DNA of 64,000 nt, from NCBI RefSeq assembly GCF_025717065.2, contig NZ_JAOVZO020000003.1:682001-746000 (forward strand). The letters are read 5' to 3'. The stretch is from Tahibacter soli. Its GTDB lineage: Bacteria; Pseudomonadota; Gammaproteobacteria; Xanthomonadales; Rhodanobacteraceae. Position numbers and translations under genes: made by a program. The notes beneath the pieces are model-generated. The model was not told where the DNA came from. It searched no databases and worked only from the letters and a program-made list of their open reading frames with translations. Below are positions 11,181-19,681 of this stretch, in pieces (within the stretch, counting starts at the first letter, position 1; every line of letters starts with the position of its first letter).

Positions 11181-13406
11181 ATGGCGGTGAGCGCAAACGT
11201 TCGAGTCTTGCGTCCGCAGGATCAGACGCGCTTTGCACGCGTAGGCGACTGGCTGATCGATCTGGCCAGCAATCGTCTGTTGCGCGGCGAGCGCGAGATC
11301 CGGCCGACGCCGAAGGCGATGGCCGTTCTGCGCCAGCTGATGCTCGCCGGCGGCGCGCCGCTGACGCGCACCGAGCTCCTCGACGTCGTCTGGCGCGACG
11401 CGTTTCCGACCGACGACGTGCTCACCCACGCGATCACCGAACTGCGTCGCGCGATCGAAGAAGACCCGAAGCTGCCGCGGCACATCGAAACGATTCCGAA
11501 AGTCGGCTACCGGCTGCTGACGCCGGTCGAATGGCTCGAGCAACTGCCCGGTCCGCCCGGCGCGAACGAGGCGCCGGCCGCCGCCGCGGCGGCGTCGCGC
11601 GACGAGGTGCCGCCGCAGCGGCCCGCGATACTGTGGGTGACGCTCGTCGCGCTGGCGCTCGTCGCATTCGTCATGCCGGCGCTCGTGCGCCAGCCGGTGT
11701 CCGCGCGCGCCGTACGCGCGCCGCAGGCGGTGCAGATCGCGCTGCCGGTGCGTCCCGTCACCGCCGAACCCGACAGCGAAACGTTTCCGAGCATCGCGCC
11801 GGACGGCTCGTCGGTCGCGTACACCGCGCACTATCCCGGCGACGAAGGCGCGCACATCTATCTGCGCGGCCTGTCCGGCTCGCCGCCGATCCGCCTCTCG
11901 CGCGGCGAGGCGGCCGAAGAGCTGTATCCGGTGTGGTCGCCCGACGGCACGCAGATCGCGTTCCTGCGCATGAGCGGCGACCGCTGCCGCCTCGTCGTCG
12001 TCGCCGCGCTCGGCGGGCGCGAGCGCGAAGTGTCGAGCTGCGCGCCGCGCTTCGTCGACTATTTCGACTGGATGCGCGACAGCCGCGCGCTCGTCGTGTC
12101 GCGCTCGCGCAGCGTCGAGGGCGAAGACGGCAAGCGCATGGCGTCCGGCCCGTCGGTGCTGCACCTGCTGAGCCTCGACGACGGCTCGGTCACGCCGATC
12201 GAATACCAGCGCAGCGACAACCATCCCGACATCCAGCCGCGCGTGTCGCCCGACGGGCGCCGCATCGCGTTCCGGCGCGGCGCCGTGCCGTACAGCGACA
12301 TCTTCGTGATGTCGGCCGACGGCGGCGCGGTGCGCCAGGTCACGCGCCTGCGCGCGCGGCTGCGCGGCTACGACTGGCTGCCCGACAGCCGCCACATGCT
12401 CGTGTCGTCCGATCACAACGGCCAGCAGTCGCTGTACCTGCTCGACGTCGACAGCGGCGAGCTGACGAGCCTCGGCATGCTCGGCGCGAGCTATCCGTCG
12501 GTCAGCCGCGGCCGGCCCTACGCGGTGTTCCAGCAGGACAACGCGGACGTGAACCTGCAAAGTTTCCGCTTCGACGCCGCGACCGACGCGGCCGGCGAGG
12601 GCATCGCGTCGTCGACGCGCAGCGAGGCGTGGCCGGCGTTCGCGCCGAACGACGACCGGCTCGTGTTCGTGTCGAACCGCGGCGGCGATTCGCAGCTGTG
12701 GCTGTTCGAGCCGGGCGCGCGCACGTCGTACCAGCTCACGCACCACAAGAACGTCGAGCTGACCGCGCCGGCGTGGTCGCCGGACGGTCGCCGCGTGCTG
12801 TACGTCGCCCGCGGCAACGCGCGCAGCGAGCTGTTCTCGGTCGACGTCGACTCGGGCCAGACGCGGCAAGAAAGCGACGAAGGCGACAATGTGCGCTATG
12901 GCACTTATTCCGCGGACGGCCGCAGCATCTACTACGTGTCGGATCGCGACGGTCCGTGGCAGCTGTGGCAGCGCTCGATCGAGCGGCGCACGTCGAGGCG
13001 CCTTTCCGACGTCGGCGCGTACAACGTGTCCGACGGCGTCGGCGACGGCCGCGTGTACTTCACGCACATGAACCAGCGCGGGCTGTACGCGCTCGATCCG
13101 GCGACCGGCGTCGAGGAGCGCGTCAGCGACGCGCTGGAATACTGGAACATGAACGCGTGGCGCGTCGACGCCTACGCGCTGTACTACCTGTTCGGCGTCG
13201 ACGGCATGAAGCCGGTGCTGTACCAGCAGCCGTGGAGCGGCGGGCCGCCCAAGGCGCTGCGCCAGATCGAAATGGCGGTCAGCGACGCGAGCTTCACGTT
13301 CGACAAGGACACGACCCGCGTCGTCGTGCCGGTGACGGCGCGCGACGACACCGACGTGATGCTGCTCGACCTGTCGCCGCTCGCCGATCCGCCGCCCGGA
13401 ACGTAG
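11181..13406 (+). CDS. Membrane-bound CadC-type winged-helix regulator with TolB-like propeller
   Basis: A 741-aa one-component regulator. Residues about 20-113 form an OmpR/PhoB-type winged helix with PTPKAMAVLRQLM, LTRTELLDVVW, ITELRRAIEED and the wing motif IETIPKVGYRLL. A low-complexity Ala/Pro linker leads to one transmembrane helix (about 149-167). The periplasmic remainder contains repeated PD40/TolB-like blades (SPDGTQIAFLR, SPDGRRIAFRR, SPDGRRVLYVA, SADGRSIYYVS). DNA binding in the cytoplasm with a periplasmic sensor places it with CadC/ToxR-like proteins. What it senses and which genes it controls are unknown; it appears monocistronic. Confidence 0.88.
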   Translation: MAVSANVRVLRPQDQTRFARVGDWLIDLASNRLLRGEREIRPTPKAMAVLRQLMLAGGAPLTRTELLDVVWRDAFPTDDVLTHAITELRRAIEEDPKLPRHIETIPKVGYRLLTPVEWLEQLPGPPGANEAPAAAAAASRDEVPPQRPAILWVTLVALALVAFVMPALVRQPVSARAVRAPQAVQIALPVRPVTAEPDSETFPSIAPDGSSVAYTAHYPGDEGAHIYLRGLSGSPPIRLSRGEAAEELYPVWSPDGTQIAFLRMSGDRCRLVVVAALGGREREVSSCAPRFVDYFDWMRDSRALVVSRSRSVEGEDGKRMASGPSVLHLLSLDDGSVTPIEYQRSDNHPDIQPRVSPDGRRIAFRRGAVPYSDIFVMSADGGAVRQVTRLRARLRGYDWLPDSRHMLVSSDHNGQQSLYLLDVDSGELTSLGMLGASYPSVSRGRPYAVFQQDNADVNLQSFRFDAATDAAGEGIASSTRSEAWPAFAPNDDRLVFVSNRGGDSQLWLFEPGARTSYQLTHHKNVELTAPAWSPDGRRVLYVARGNARSELFSVDVDSGQTRQESDEGDNVRYGTYSADGRSIYYVSDRDGPWQLWQRSIERRTSRRLSDVGAYNVSDGVGDGRVYFTHMNQRGLYALDPATGVEERVSDALEYWNMNAWRVDAYALYYLFGVDGMKPVLYQQPWSGGPPKALRQIEMAVSDASFTFDKDTTRVVVPVTARDDTDVMLLDLSPLADPPPGT

Positions 13407-13456
13407 CGCGACCGCCGTTGGCGGCGGCCGCGCGTCGATCGATCAACGGGATGCGA

Positions 13457-13774
13457 TCAGTGCTGCGCCGCGGCGGCGCCGTCGCCCTTGAGGCACGTCG
13501 ACATGAACGCCTTGCGCTCGTCGCCCTTCTTGCCGGCGGCTTCGGTGTTGCAGGCTTTCATCTTCTCCTGCTGCGTCATCGGCTTGGCGCTTTCGCCTTT
13601 GAGGCAGGTCGACATGAACGTCTTGCGCTCGTCGCCTTTCTTGCCTTCCGCCTGCTTGTTGCACTCGCTCATGCGCTGCTGCTGCGGCGTCAGTTCCTTC
13701 TTCTCGGCGGCCAGCGCGGACGCGGACATTCCCGCACACGCCAATGCGAACAACACGGTGCTTGCGAGCTTCAT
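13457..13774 (-). CDS. PsiF-repeat periplasmic protein
   Basis: 105 aa with a cleavable signal peptide (VLFALACAGMSASALA) and two copies of a repeat with a CNKQAEGKKGDERKTFMSTCLKG-like pattern: paired Cys, GKKGDERK, FMSTCLKG. This is the PsiF repeat, known from the E. coli phosphate-starvation-inducible protein PsiF, whose molecular role is not established. The start ATG has GAGG seven bases upstream on the minus strand. A TACACT -10-like element lies near 13820-13825. Confidence 0.85.
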   Translation of the reverse strand: MKLASTVLFALACAGMSASALAAEKKELTPQQQRMSECNKQAEGKKGDERKTFMSTCLKGESAKPMTQQEKMKACNTEAAGKKGDERKAFMSTCLKGDGAAAAQH

Positions 13775-13871
13775 GGCTAACCTCACGAGGATGCGTTGAC
13801 CGGCCGGATGCCGGCGCGCAAAGTGTACTCGCCCGAGTGTCGAGCGCGTGTCTGGAAGCTGTCTGCGCGTG

Positions 13872-14558
13872 TTACGTCTCGTCAACGTCGTTGCCGACAC
13901 GTTGCTCGACGAGTCCGAGCCGTTCCTGCAGCGCGTCGACCAGCGCTTCGAGCTGGCTGATGCGCCCTTCGAGATCGCCGTTGCCGTTGCCGTTGCCGGC
14001 GGTGACCGGCGCCGCGTCGCTGCGCGCGTACTGCTCGATCGCGACCTCGCCGCACAGCAGATGCATGTAGCGGTCTTCGCGCTGGCCGGCGGCGCGTCCG
14101 ATACGCACGGCGAACGGCGGCTCGCGCTGGGCGAGCCGGTCGAGCGTCGCGCGCACGTCGTCGAGACCGCCGAAGTCCGCGAGGCGCTCGCAGCGCGTGA
14201 AGAGTTCGGACACGGTCTGCGGTCCGCGCAGCATCATCACCGCGAGCAGCGCGCGCTGGCGCGGCGTGATGTTGAGCGCCTGGTCCATGCGATGTTCGTA
14301 GCGCGACGCGCGCGCCGAGAGCGAACCGACCACGAGGCGCTTGCCTTCGAGCTGGCGCAGCGCGTGGCCGACCGCGCCGGGTTCGAGTTCCAGGATCGGA
14401 TCGCGATTCGACTTCTGGTTGCACGCCGCGACGACGGCGTTGAGCGTCAGCGGATACGTTTCGGGCGTCGTCGACGCCTTTTCGACGAGGCAGCCCAGAA
14501 CGCGCGCCTCGATCGGTTCGAGCAGGGCGGGGGTGGCGGTGCTGTCGGTGTCGCTCAC
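13872..14558 (-). CDS. YceH family (DUF480) winged-helix protein
   Basis: The GTG start at 14558 is chosen because GGAG lies six bases upstream. The in-frame ATG at 14591 falls inside a sequence that looks like a -10 element (TATGAT). The 228-aa product has the two tandem winged-helix domains of the family (IEARVLGCLVEKASTTPETYPL, NAVVAACNQKSNRDP, ITPRQRALLAVMMLRGPQT) and a C-terminal coiled coil (ISQLEALVDALQERLGLVEQ) after a Gly/Asn-rich linker. Family function is unknown; DNA binding is plausible. Confidence 0.9.
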   Translation of the reverse strand: MSDTDSTATPALLEPIEARVLGCLVEKASTTPETYPLTLNAVVAACNQKSNRDPILELEPGAVGHALRQLEGKRLVVGSLSARASRYEHRMDQALNITPRQRALLAVMMLRGPQTVSELFTRCERLADFGGLDDVRATLDRLAQREPPFAVRIGRAAGQREDRYMHLLCGEVAIEQYARSDAAPVTAGNGNGNGDLEGRISQLEALVDALQERLGLVEQRVGNDVDET

Positions 14559-14673
14559 GGAACGCTCCAGAAGTAACGAAGCCTTAATCATACCCGGCCG
14601 CTTTTGCGGGACGTGACACACGTTTCACGCCTCGGTACGTGCTCGAACGTATAGTTACGTTCGAGGTGGCGCT

Positions 14674-15255
14674 ATGAAACGATCGATTCTGGCATTGCTG
14701 TGCCTGCTGCCGGCACCGGCGCAGGCGGTGTTCATGGACTGCCTGTTCAACGACGGACTCGAACTGGCGGGCGCGCCGGCGAACTGGGCGGTGAACCTCC
14801 GGCTGCAGAACTGCGCGCGCAAGACCGTCGTTCCCGCGGCGAGTCCGTCGCTCGGCATCCTGACGTGGAGCGCGTCGCTCGCGAGTGGCGCGCAAACGTG
14901 GGCGAACACCTGCACCTGGGGCCACAGCGGCGCGGCGGGGCTCGGCGAAAACCTCTACGGCGGCGCGGTGTCGTCGGGCTTTCCGACGAACGTCGAGCAC
15001 GATGCGATCACGAACCCGAACAACTTCGGCTGGGCCGACGAGTTCCCGTTCTACAACTACGCCGCGAACACCTGCGCGAGCGGCCAGCAATGCGGCCACT
15101 ACACGCAGATGGTCTGGCGCGCGACCACGCAGGTCGGCTGCGCGCTCAAGCAATGCACCACCGGCTCGCCGTTCGGCGCGCAGTTTCCGAACTGGACGGT
15201 CGTCGTGTGCCGGTACAGCCCGCAGGGCAACTTCACCGGCCAGCGGCCCTACTGA
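14674..15255 (+). CDS. Secreted CAP-domain (SCP/PR-1) protein with N-terminal FNDGLE motif
   Basis: 193 aa with a signal peptide (MKRSILALLCLLPAPAQA). The mature part is a CAP domain: LTWSASLASGAQTWANTC, H in WGHSG, GLGENLY, and GHYTQMVWRATTQVGCA, including the four residues typical of CAP cavities (two His, two Glu). Cysteines are abundant, consistent with secretion. Directly after the signal peptide is FNDGLE, resembling the FxDGFE tag in the subtilase at 49625. The activity of bacterial CAP proteins is largely unknown. The gene ends 7 bases inside the 3' end of the opposite-strand permease. Confidence 0.85.
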   Translation: MKRSILALLCLLPAPAQAVFMDCLFNDGLELAGAPANWAVNLRLQNCARKTVVPAASPSLGILTWSASLASGAQTWANTCTWGHSGAAGLGENLYGGAVSSGFPTNVEHDAITNPNNFGWADEFPFYNYAANTCASGQQCGHYTQMVWRATTQVGCALKQCTTGSPFGAQFPNWTVVVCRYSPQGNFTGQRPY

Positions 15256-16550
15256 CGCCGCCGCTGCCACAGGTACAGCGGCAGACCGGCCGCGAGCAGC
15301 GCGGCGCCCCACGTCAGCGCTTCGGCACCGGTGCCGACGAGCGCGTATGCGGCGTACACGAGCGCGAACGCGGCGACCGCGAGCATCCACGGCCGCCCGC
15401 GCTCGATGCGCATCAGCGCCGCCGCGCAGATCAGGAACGGCAGCAGCGACGCGGCCGTCGACAGCAATATCGCCCAGGTGAAGAGGTGCACGAGGCTCGC
15501 GCTGTAGTTCGCGCCGACGAGCACGCTCGAGAGCACCGCGCCGAACAACAGGCCGCTGCGCGGCGTGCCGTTCGCGTCCTGTTGCGCGAACAGCGGCGGA
15601 AACAGTCCGTCGCGCGCGACCGCGAGCGGCAGCTGGCCGAGCATCATCACCCAGCCGTTCAACGTGCCCAGACAAGTGATCGCCGCGACGAGCGCGACGA
15701 CGCGGCCGGCCGCGTCGCCGAGCAGCAGGCGCACGGCGTCGACGAACGGCGCGCCGGACGTCGCGAGCGATTCGGGCGGCACGAGCCGCATCACCGCGCT
15801 GCACGCGCCGATCGTCACGACGATCGCGATCGCGGTGCCGACGAGCGTCGCGCGCGGCACGGTGCGTGCGGGATCGCGCACGGCGCCGGCCGGCACCGTC
15901 GCGCTTTCGAGGCCGAGAAACGCCCACAGCGTGAGCGCCGACGTCGTCATCGCGACGCCGAGCAGACTCTGCCCCGACGGGTTGAACGGCCGCGGCGCGG
16001 CGTTCGCGTCGCCGCCGAACCAGGCCAGCCCGACGATCGCGAACGCGACGAGCGCGCCGACCTTGACCAGCGTCGTGACGAGCTGGACGCCGCCGGCGGT
16101 GCGCAGTCCGGAAATATTGAAAACGGTACAAAGCCACAAGACCAGAACGGAACAGCCGGCCGCGCGCAGCGGCGTCGCGGTCAGCGCCGGCACGAGCGAG
16201 CCGGCATACCCGGTGAACGCGATCGCGATCGCCGGCACGGCGCTCCAGATCGAAATCCAGTAGCACCACGCGACGAGAAAACCGATGCCGTCGCCGAACG
16301 CCGCGTGCGCGAACGCGTACGGACCGCCCGACAGCGCCGGTCGCAGCTGCCCGAGCCGCGCGAACACGGCGGCGAGCAGCAGCGCGCCGATCGTGCTGAT
16401 GATCCAGCCGAGCGCGCTCGCGGCGCCGAACGGCGCGAGGGAACTCGGCAGCAGGAACAGGCCCGAACCGACCATGTTGCCGACGACGAGCGCGGTCGCG
16501 GTGGCAAGGCCGATGCTCGGCGCGGCGCCGCCGTCCGGGGCGGCGCTCAT
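15249..16550 (-). CDS. APC-superfamily amino acid/polyamine permease
   Basis: 433 aa, about 12 hydrophobic segments. The first helix carries the APC signature GNMVGSGLFLLPSSLAPFG, and IGALLLAAVFARLG plus SGGPYAFAHAAFG follow, as in basic amino acid or polyamine antiporters. The start ATG overlaps the upstream Rieske oxygenase stop (ATGA), so the two form one operon; the permease may import that enzyme's substrate. Substrate cannot be read from the sequence. Confidence 0.88.
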   Translation of the reverse strand: MSAAPDGGAAPSIGLATATALVVGNMVGSGLFLLPSSLAPFGAASALGWIISTIGALLLAAVFARLGQLRPALSGGPYAFAHAAFGDGIGFLVAWCYWISIWSAVPAIAIAFTGYAGSLVPALTATPLRAAGCSVLVLWLCTVFNISGLRTAGGVQLVTTLVKVGALVAFAIVGLAWFGGDANAAPRPFNPSGQSLLGVAMTTSALTLWAFLGLESATVPAGAVRDPARTVPRATLVGTAIAIVVTIGACSAVMRLVPPESLATSGAPFVDAVRLLLGDAAGRVVALVAAITCLGTLNGWVMMLGQLPLAVARDGLFPPLFAQQDANGTPRSGLLFGAVLSSVLVGANYSASLVHLFTWAILLSTAASLLPFLICAAALMRIERGRPWMLAVAAFALVYAAYALVGTGAEALTWGAALLAAGLPLYLWQRRRQ

Positions 16551-17623
16551 GCGCGCCACGCCTGTCGCACGAGTTCGTGAAAATGGTGCACGCCGCTTTC
16601 GCGCTTCGGACACAGGCGGCCGGCGAGATATGAGCCCGATCCCAGGCGCCGCTGCACCGCGAGGCAGATGTCGACGTCCTCCTGCTGCACCTCGTCGCTG
16701 AACGTCTGGTCCCGTTCGCGTCGTTCGGCTTCGTCGCGACCGGCGTCGTCGCCGGCCGGATAGTAGTAGTCGAAATCGACGCGGCAGCGGTCGACCGCGA
16801 GCGGCACGACGCGATTCGTCTGCAGGCGGCCCGGCAGGATGTTCAGCATCGTGTTCGGCCAGACGAAGTAGTACAGCGCGTCGCCGTCGCCGTAGAAATT
16901 GCCGTTCGATTCCATCGGGCTCCATTGCAGCGAATACCATGGCGCCAGCTCGGTCGTGTAGCTGCGGTAGTCGAGCAGCCGGTTGAGGGCCGGATGGATG
17001 TGCGGGACGTGATAGCCCTCGAGATAGTTGTCGACGTACACCTTCCAGTTGCACGCGATTTCGTAGCTCACGCGGTGGTGGAACGCGTACGCGTCGAGAT
17101 CGTGGCCGGTCAGCCGCGCGTCGATGCCGGCGAGCACCTCGGCGAGCGGCGGCGCCGCGTCGAGCGCGACGAACACGAGTCCGTGCCACACGGCGACCGC
17201 GATTTCGGGCAGGCCGATCGCGGCGACGTCGAAGTCTTCGGCGTCGCCCATTTCCGGCGCGCTGCGCAGCCGGCCCGCGAGCGTATACGTCCAGCCGTGA
17301 TACTTGCAGCGCAGCGCCTTCGCGCCGCGGCCGTCGCACAGAGCGAGCGGCCCCGCGCGATGGCGGCAGACATTGTGGAAAGCGCGCAGCGCGCCGTCGT
17401 CGCCGCGCACGACGAGGATCGGCACGCCGGCGACGTCGGCGACGACGTGGTCGCCGCTGCCGTCGAGCTGGCGCAGGTGCGCAACAAGCTGCCAGCTGCG
17501 CGCCAGAATGCGGCGCCGTTCCTCGTTCAGCGCGGCGGCGTCGGTGTAGAACGGGGCGGGCAGGGCTCGCGCCTGCGCGAGCGGCTGCGGCGCGAGCCAG
17601 TCGGGATCGGGTCGGAAGGTCAT
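16547..17623 (-). CDS. Rieske non-heme iron oxygenase, alpha subunit
   Basis: 358 aa from the ATG at 17623 (MTFRPDPDWL). The N-terminal Rieske domain binds [2Fe-2S] through C86-x-H88 and C106-x2-H109. The C-terminal catalytic domain has the mononuclear-iron region around DNYLEGYHVPHIHP. The overall form resembles the subfamily of choline/carnitine/glycine-betaine monooxygenases rather than large aromatic dioxygenases. No reductase gene is adjacent, so electrons must come from elsewhere. It is paired with the APC permease and divergent from the 2-oxoacid oxidoreductase operon. Specific substrate unknown. Confidence 0.88.
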   Translation of the reverse strand: MTFRPDPDWLAPQPLAQARALPAPFYTDAAALNEERRRILARSWQLVAHLRQLDGSGDHVVADVAGVPILVVRGDDGALRAFHNVCRHRAGPLALCDGRGAKALRCKYHGWTYTLAGRLRSAPEMGDAEDFDVAAIGLPEIAVAVWHGLVFVALDAAPPLAEVLAGIDARLTGHDLDAYAFHHRVSYEIACNWKVYVDNYLEGYHVPHIHPALNRLLDYRSYTTELAPWYSLQWSPMESNGNFYGDGDALYYFVWPNTMLNILPGRLQTNRVVPLAVDRCRVDFDYYYPAGDDAGRDEAERRERDQTFSDEVQQEDVDICLAVQRRLGSGSYLAGRLCPKRESGVHHFHELVRQAWRA

Positions 17624-17812
17624 GATGCGCAATCTACCGGTTCCGTACGCTCGCGTCAGTGATGACGCGGCGTTCCTTTCATTTCGGCGCGCCGTAGGAC
17701 TAGACTCGGGCAGTTCGGCGTCGCAAGGCATCGACGTCGATGGCGAGGCTCCCAGCTAGGAGTTGCAAGCCAGGAGCCTTTCGTTGCATGTAATGCGGCG
17801 AGGAGGGTGAAG

Positions 17813-19636
17813 GTGCGTCCCACCGATATCCGGGTTCCCGATTACTTCCACAAAGTCGTCGATTGCCAGTGGGCTTGCCCGGCGCATACGCCGGTTCCGG
17901 AATACATCCGGTTGATCGCAGCGGGGCGCTACGCCGACGCGTACATGGTCAACTGGAAATCGAATGTCTTTCCCGGCGTGCTCGGCCGCACCTGCGACCG
18001 GCCGTGCGAACCGGCGTGCCGGCGCGGTCGCGTCGAAGAGAACAACGGCGACAAGCCCGAACCCGTCGCGATCTGCCGTCTGAAGCGCGTCGCCGCCGAC
18101 AACAAGGGCGACGTCGCCGCGCGCATGCCCAAACGCGGCGCGCCGAACGGCCGCCGCGTCGCGTGCATCGGCGCGGGACCGGCGTCCCTGACCGTCGCGC
18201 GCGATCTCGCGCCGCTCGGCTACCACGTCGTCGTGTTCGACGGCGAGGCGAAGGCCGGCGGCTTCATCCGCCAGCAGATACCGCGCTTTCGCCTGCCCGA
18301 ATCGGTGATCGACGAGGAAACCGGCTACATCCTCGATCTCGGCGTCGAGTTTCGCGCCGGCGAACGCATCGACTCGCTCAAGGCGCTGCTCGCGCAAGGC
18401 TACGACGCGATCTTCGTCGGCTGCGGCGCACCGCGCGGTCGCGATCTCGACCTGCCGGGCCGCGCCGAAGCCGCCGCGAACATCCATATCGGCATCGACT
18501 GGCTCGCGTCGGTGTCGTTCGGCCACATCGACGCGATCGGCCGCCGCGTGATCGTGCTCGGCGGCGGCAACACCGCGATGGACTGCTGCCGTTCGGCGCG
18601 GCGCCTCGGCGGCACCGACGTCAAGGTGCTCGTGCGCTCCGGCTTCGACGAAATGAAAGCGTCGCCGTGGGAGAAGGAGGACGCGCAGCACGAAGGCATC
18701 CCGATCCTCGACTACCACGTGCCGAAAGCATTCGTGCACGAGGACGGCAGGCTCGTCGCGATGCGGTTCGAACGCGTGCGCGCCGAGCGCGACGCGAAGG
18801 GCCGCCGCCAGCTCGTGCCGACCGGCGAACCCGACGTCGTCGTCGAATGCGACGACGTGCTGATCGCCGTCGGCCAGGAGAACGCGTTTCCGTGGATCGA
18901 GCGCGACGCCGGCCTCGCGTTCGACGAATGGAACATGCCGGTCGTCGACAAGACGACGATGCAGTCGAGCCTGCCGCATGTGTTCTTCGGCGGCGACGCG
19001 GCGTTCGGCCCGAAGAACATCATCTGGGCCGTCGCGCACGGCCACGACGCCGCGGTGTCGATCGACAAGCTGCTCAACGGCGAAGACGTGAGCGAGCGCC
19101 CGCCGCCGACCGTCAACGTGCTGTCGCAGAAGATGGGCATCCACGAGTGGAGCTACGACAACGAAGTGTCGCCGGAAGACCGGCACAAGGTGCCGTGGGC
19201 CGCGAGCGAGACGACGCTCGCGAGCATCAAGGTCGAAGTCGAACTCGGCTTCGATCCTGCGACCGCGTGGAAGGAGACGCAGCGCTGCCTCAACTGCGAC
19301 GTGCAGACGGTGTTCACCGACAAGGTGTGCATCGAATGCGACGCGTGCGTCGACATCTGCCCGATGGACTGCATCAGCTTCACGGCCAACGGCGAAGAAT
19401 CGCAGCTGCGCCAGCACCTGACCGCGCCGGCGCTGAACCTGACGCAGGACCTGTACGTCTCGGGCGAACTCAAGACCGGCCGCGTCATGGTGAAGGACGA
19501 GGACGTGTGCCTGCACTGCGGCCTGTGCGCCGAGCGCTGTCCGACCGGCGCGTGGGACATGCACAAATACCTGATCGACCTGACGCAGGCCGGGCCGAGC
19601 TGCCGCGGCAAGTCCGCCCGCAAGGAGGCCGCGTAA
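17813..19636 (+). CDS. GltD-like NAD(P)-binding flavoprotein fused to 2[4Fe-4S] ferredoxin
   Basis: 607 aa from the GTG at 17813, chosen because AGGAGG (17801-17806) lies six bases upstream; the GTG at 17807 is too close. It has an N-terminal Cys-rich helical domain like the GltD/DpyD iron-sulfur domain (CQWACPAHTPVPEYI, CDRPCEPAC). This is followed by FAD and NAD(P) Rossmann motifs (CIGAGPASLTVA, VLGGGNTAMDC) and a C-terminal ferredoxin with two 4Fe-4S motifs (CIECDACVDICPMDC, CLHCGLCAERCPTGA). Placed first in the operon with the 2-oxoacid:ferredoxin oxidoreductase subunits, it probably passes electrons between ferredoxin and NAD(P). This role is inferred. Confidence 0.88.
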   Translation: MRPTDIRVPDYFHKVVDCQWACPAHTPVPEYIRLIAAGRYADAYMVNWKSNVFPGVLGRTCDRPCEPACRRGRVEENNGDKPEPVAICRLKRVAADNKGDVAARMPKRGAPNGRRVACIGAGPASLTVARDLAPLGYHVVVFDGEAKAGGFIRQQIPRFRLPESVIDEETGYILDLGVEFRAGERIDSLKALLAQGYDAIFVGCGAPRGRDLDLPGRAEAAANIHIGIDWLASVSFGHIDAIGRRVIVLGGGNTAMDCCRSARRLGGTDVKVLVRSGFDEMKASPWEKEDAQHEGIPILDYHVPKAFVHEDGRLVAMRFERVRAERDAKGRRQLVPTGEPDVVVECDDVLIAVGQENAFPWIERDAGLAFDEWNMPVVDKTTMQSSLPHVFFGGDAAFGPKNIIWAVAHGHDAAVSIDKLLNGEDVSERPPPTVNVLSQKMGIHEWSYDNEVSPEDRHKVPWAASETTLASIKVEVELGFDPATAWKETQRCLNCDVQTVFTDKVCIECDACVDICPMDCISFTANGEESQLRQHLTAPALNLTQDLYVSGELKTGRVMVKDEDVCLHCGLCAERCPTGAWDMHKYLIDLTQAGPSCRGKSARKEAA

Positions 19637-19677
19637 TGGCTCGTCGCATCATTCGTCCGCAGCGGCGTCGGAGTTGA
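19636..19677 (+). other. Possible 13-codon coupling ORF before the alpha subunit
   Basis: An ATG overlapping the preceding TAA (TAATG) begins a frame encoding MARRIIRPQRRRS. A strong AAGGAGG (19622-19628) lies seven bases upstream inside the previous gene. It stops four bases before the next gene's start codon. It may only serve translational coupling or be chance; the next gene has its own GGAG site. Confidence 0.2.
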
Positions 19678-19681
19678 ACGA

